From Planococcus sp. 107-1 (GTDB taxonomy: Bacteria; Bacillota; Bacilli; Bacillales_A; Planococcaceae), in NCBI RefSeq assembly GCF_021513255.1, contig NZ_CP090977.1, forward strand, positions 1,550,001 to 1,614,000: 64,000 nucleotides of DNA. The letters run 5' to 3'. The notes below the pieces were generated by a model. That model saw only the letters and a program-made list of their open reading frames with translations. It was not told where the DNA came from and searched no databases. Each line of letters opens with the position of its first letter. Position 1 is the first letter of the stretch. Shown here piece after piece: positions 60,656 through 64,000 of the stretch. Both the position numbers and the translations under genes were made by a program.

Positions 60656-61999
60656 TTGGCTATAGAAAACATTAAAATGCCGCAGCTTGGCGAAAGTGTG
60701 ACTGAAGGAACCATTGAAAAATGGTTGGTTCAGCCAGGAGACCACGTCAATAAATACGATCCTTTGGCTGAGGTCAATACGGATAAGGTAACGGCTGAAG
60801 TACCTTCTTCATTCACTGGAATCATTAAAGAATTGATCGCTAATGAAGGCGACACGCTGGATGTCGGAGCGATTGTCTGTACAATCGAAACTGAAGGCGG
60901 AGGTTCTGAACCTGCTGAAGAAGCAAAACCGGCTGAAACCGGAAAAGAAAATGTTATGCCTGCTGCAGATACGGAAGTGACAAAAGGCTTGCAAGGAACG
61001 AAAGGTTCATCCCAGCCGGTACGTCCGGAAGGCTCAAAAGCCCGCTTACTCGCCTGCAGTTCTGCGTTTGGCCCAAGATAATGATATCGACTTGGCACAA
61101 GTGCAGGGAACTGGAAACGAAGGGCGCATTACGCGCAAAGATTTGCTGGCATTAATCGAAGGCGGCAATATTCCAAAAGCCGGAGATGTACAAGCAGCTC
61201 CTGCGAAAGAAGAAAGCCGGCCAGCTGCAAGTGACTCTGCGCCAGCTCAAACGTCATCTGCGCCAGCACAAAAATCTGCACCGATCGAAAGTGCGCCTGG
61301 CGACATTGAAATTCCTGTCACGGGTGTTCGCCGCGCGATTGCAGCCAATATGCTGAAGAGCAAACACGAAGCGCCGCATGCGTGGATGATGATCGAAGTC
61401 GATGTGACGGAATTGGTTTCTTACCGTGATTCCCTGAAAACGGAATTCAAAAGCAAAGAAGGCTTCAACCTCACATATTTCGCATTTTTCGTCAAAGCGG
61501 TTTCTCAGGCATTGAAAGAATTTCCAATGATGAACTCAATGTGGGCGGAGATAAAATCATCCAGAAGAAAGACATCAATATTTCAATTGCTGTCGCTTCT
61601 GACAATGCGTTATTTGTCCCGGTCATCAAAAACTCGGATGAAAAATCAATTAAAGGCATCGGCAAGGAAATCAATGAATTGGCTGTTAAAGCCCGTTCCG
61701 GCAAATTGAAATCAGCTGATATGCAAGGCGGAACATTTACTGTGAACAGCACAGGATCGTTTGGTTCAGTGCAATCCATGGGCATCATCAACCATCCGCA
61801 AGCGGCGATTCTGCAAGTCGAGTCAATCGTTAAACGTCCAGTCATCATGGACAATGGTATGATTGCGGCGCGCGATATGGTCAATTTATGTTTGTCTCTT
61901 GACCACCGTGTATTGGATGGACTCATTTGCGGCCAATTCATGGGACGCGTGAAAGAAATTCTTGAAAATATGAACAAAGGCAATACTTCTGTTTATTAA
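60656..61999 (+). CDS. bkdB: Branched-chain 2-oxoacid dehydrogenase E2 (lipoamide acyltransferase), two frameshifts
   Basis: Core acyltransferase of the BCKDH complex, about 447 residues when corrected. The lipoyl domain has the lipoyl lysine in EVNTDKVTAEVPS, the E1/E3-binding domain reads RLAQDNDIDLAQVQGTGNEGRITRKD (in part NDIDLAQVQGTGNEGRITRK), and the catalytic domain ends in LSLDHRVLDG with the active His. The first break is in SKARLLACS, where one extra C in GCCCGC (61040-61046) restores SKAAYSPAVLRLA. The second is in MWAEIKSS, where one missing G in GCGGAG (61546-61551) restores MWAGDKIIQKKD. TTG start with AAGGAGG 9 bp upstream. Confidence 0.92.
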
Positions 62000-62044
62000 T
62001 TTCGTTGAGCAGGAGGATTTGCATCCTTTGAAAATAGAGAGAAA

Positions 62045-62077
62045 AGCTCGGAGTCTTTGGACTTCGGGCTTTTTTTC
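62045..62077 (+). terminator. Terminator of the bkd operon
   Basis: AGCTCGGAGTC and GACTTCGGGCT form an 11-bp stem including G-T pairs, with a TTTG loop and seven T. Confidence 0.88.
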
Positions 62078-62137
62078 TTTAATGTCGGTGCTTACTCGGG
62101 TAAAATGAAGATAGATCGCCTTTGAGGAGGGAACCTA

Positions 62138-63837
62138 GTGACAATCGAGTCCATGAAACAGACCAAATTTTCGGAGCGTACATATGAAGAATGGCAAGCT
62201 GCCGCTGAAAAAGCGTTGAAAGGCAAACCGTTCAATGAAACTTTAAAAACCAAAACTCTTGAAGGGATAACCCTTGAACCTCTTTACACGAAAGAAATGC
62301 TGGGGCAATCCGGTGAAATGATTGAACAGCAGATCCAAGCTGTCCGCAGTGGAAAGCAATTGCCTGGGTGGTTTATCGCACAGGAAACAGCAGCGGCGAC
62401 TGCAACGGATTATTTAACGGCTGTCAAAGAGGACTTGGCGCGCGGCAATGAAATGATTGTCTACACAAGCTATCAGCGCTTGGAATGGAATGACAGCGAG
62501 CTGAAGGAATTGGCATCGCTGATTGAGCGTTTCCCATTATACTTCCGCCTAACGTCAGATGACACGCAAATTCTGCGGGTTTTCGATTTTATGGAAGAGG
62601 AAAAGCTGACGAATGTACAAGGTGTGATTTATTCGGAAGAATTTGTGAAAGCGCCTGCAAAAGTACGCACCCAGCTAATTGATACGATACCGGTACATCA
62701 TGCAGGAGGCACCATCATCCACGAACTTGGCGTGGCACTCAGCATTTTAGCGGAGACGGTCACTAAGGAGGATTTCCAGAAACAGGCTGAAAACACGTGG
62801 GTGCGTTTTGCAGTCGATACGGCATTTTTCCAGGAAATTGCGAAATTGCGCGCTTTTCGCGTACTTTGGACGGCATTCTGTTCAGCTTATGGGGAAGAAG
62901 CTCCTCCAATTCCGATTTTTACCGAAACATCGGTCCGTTCTTATTCAAAATTGGACCCATACGTAAACTTGCTTCGCGCAGGCAATGCCACTTTTTCGGC
63001 AGTCCTTGGCGGAACGAATGCGCATACTGTCCATCCACATGACTTCTTGACCGTTTCGGACGCACAAAGCCGCCGGATTGCACGCAATGTCCAGTTGGTT
63101 ATTAAAGAAGAGACGCATGTCAACCATGTCATGGATGCGAGCGCAGGATCTTACTTCATTGAAACATTGACGAATGAATATGTTGATGCAGCGTGGCGCT
63201 ATTTCTTGGAGATTGAAGGTGCGGGCGGCTATTCAGAAGCGATGAATTCCGGCTGGCTGACCGATGATATTCAAGCGAAATGGATGGAGCGCAAGGAAAA
63301 AGCGGCAGTCCGGGAGATGTCGCTGATCGGTACGAATGTTTATGCGAACCCACAAGAGCCGGTGAAAGATGGGCAAATTGATGAGACGCATCTCGAATAT
63401 ATGACAGCTAAGCGTTTGGCTGCACCGTTTGAGAAATTGCGGGCGCGCAGCAAAGAAGTGATGCTGAAGACAGCGATTGTCCATCTTGGCCCATTAAAAG
63501 CCGTGAAAGCACAGTCTGATTTTGTCCAAGGATTTTTAGCCGTTGGCGGAATCGAGCCGATGATCAGCCCTGAAATCCAGACGGCGCAAGAATTAAATCA
63601 GTTCCTTGCAGAAAATCATATCCAGTATGCAGTATTATGCGGCGGAAAGAAAAAATTGATGAAGTTGCCATTGGTATGACTACGGATGCAGTAATTGACG
63701 TGGCAGGCAAGTATCCGGAACAGCAGATGGCTGAGTGGAAAGTTTTCCATATCGAAGATGCCATCTACACCGGCAAACACATTACTTCGAAGCTCGAGCA
63801 AATTTTGAAGTTAGGAAAGGAGGCTGTTCAAGAATGA
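62138..63837 (+). CDS. mutA: Methylmalonyl-CoA mutase small subunit, frameshifted
   Basis: Non-catalytic beta subunit of the heterodimeric B12-dependent mutase, about 566 residues when corrected. The barrel has RHAGG-like VHHAGGTIIHELGVALSI and NHVMDASAGSYFIETLT. The first frame ends in CGGKKKLMKLPLV; the continuation GKEKIDEVAIGMTTDAVIDV is in the next frame, and one extra A in GGAAAG (63645-63650) joins them. GTG start after GAGGAGGG. It overlaps mutB by 4 bp. Confidence 0.9.
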
Positions 63838-64000
63838 GAAAGCCGGATTTTACAAAAGTTGATTTGAATGGGATTAAAGCTTCTCACACAGAAGAATATC
63901 AGCAAGAGGCATTTGAAACGAATGAAGGCATTGCAGTGAAGCCTTTTTACACTTCCAAAGACGCGGCAAGTACAGAAGACAGCCTGCCTGGATTTGCGCC
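63834..64000 (+). CDS. mutB: Methylmalonyl-CoA mutase large subunit, 5' part
   Basis: Only the first 55 codons are in the window: MRKPDFTKVDLNGIK and IAVKPFYTSKDA, then PGFAP, which match the N-terminal arm of the catalytic alpha subunit. Overlapping ATGA start with mutA shows coupling. The B12-binding domain is beyond the window. The mutase can turn methylmalonyl-CoA into succinyl-CoA, an outlet for propionyl-CoA from valine and isoleucine. Confidence 0.9.
   Translation, partial: MRKPDFTKVDLNGIKASHTEEYQQEAFETNEGIAVKPFYTSKDAASTEDSLPGFA

Overview
The window is a chromosomal segment from a low-to-moderate G+C Firmicute of the order Bacillales. From memory, gene order follows the Bacillus subtilis stretch cshB-nfo ... 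sodA-pbpA-pst ... comG-gcv ... efp-accBC ... dxs-ahrC-recN-spo0A ... bkd almost gene for gene. The sporulation genes that sit there in Bacillus are missing: spoIIIAA-AH between efp and accB, and spoIVB between recN and spo0A. That points to a non-sporulating relative, most likely Planococcaceae (Planococcus or Planomicrobium-like). The genus is an inference from gene order and cannot be confirmed here. No IS element, prophage, CRISPR array, tRNA or rRNA was found.

Layout. 1-3.8 kb: end of cshB, nfo, and a Zur-controlled zinc uptake operon (zurA-zurM-zur) followed by a three-copy 123-bp structured repeat array and a run of 21-bp-phased repeats. 3.9-6.4 kb (minus strand): ispG-yqfW and a DUF1189 gene. 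6.5-16.5 kb: a Na/phosphate cotransporter, a DUF456 membrane protein behind an attenuator-like hairpin, sodA, pbpA, and the PhoP-controlled pstS-C-A-B-phoU operon. 16.5-21 kb: rpmG, 5-formyl-THF cyclo-ligase, yqgQ, an LtaS-family enzyme and small conserved genes. 21.3-25.7 kb: the ComK-type comG pseudopilus operon and aroK. 25.7-30 kb: a tandem glycine riboswitch and gcvT-gcvPA-gcvPB. 30-35.5 kb: a YjoB-like AAA+ ATPase, a rhodanese-like protein, lipM, and a B12-dependent class II ribonucleotide reductase with NrdR boxes. 35.7-47.2 kb: aroQ, papA, efp, accBC, yqhY, nusB, folD, xseAB, ispA, dxs, tlyA. 47.4-51.5 kb: argR, recN, spo0A, a glycerophosphodiesterase and a small DUF2627 gene. 51.6-62 kb: a BkdR-like regulator and the branched-chain keto-acid operon ptb-bcd-buk-lpdV-bkdAA-bkdAB-bkdB, with a second 123-bp repeat array inside it. 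62.1 kb to the end: methylmalonyl-CoA mutase mutA and the start of mutB.

How the parts connect. The gcv system, LipM and the BCKDH complex share lipoate chemistry: LipM octanoylates the GcvH protein (encoded elsewhere), from which lipoyl groups reach E2 enzymes. The bkd operon makes branched acyl-CoA primers for membrane lipids and feeds isoleucine and valine carbon to propionyl-CoA, which the adjacent methylmalonyl-CoA mutase can process. mutAB and nrdJ both need adenosylcobalamin. IspG, Dxs and IspA are MEP and isoprenoid enzymes.

Quality warning. Twelve genes carry simple single-base indels, thirteen events in all, mostly in short homopolymers: cshB, pstA, comGA, gcvPB, nrdJ, yqhY, dxs, tlyA, the GDPD gene, bkdAB, bkdB (two) and mutA. 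Ten behave as lost bases and three as gained bases. Several hit genes expected to be essential, so consensus errors are a better explanation than real mutation. Each affected gene is annotated over its full inferred span.

Most interesting signals: (1) two 123-bp repeat families at 3.35 kb and 60.4 kb with different sequence but the same nested-stem architecture, supported by compensatory base changes; (2) a BkdR-like enhancer-binding protein whose sigma-54 contact motif GAFTGA reads GALPGV, in front of an operon without a recognisable -24/-12 promoter; (3) an intact spo0A kept directly behind recN in a genome region stripped of later sporulation genes.
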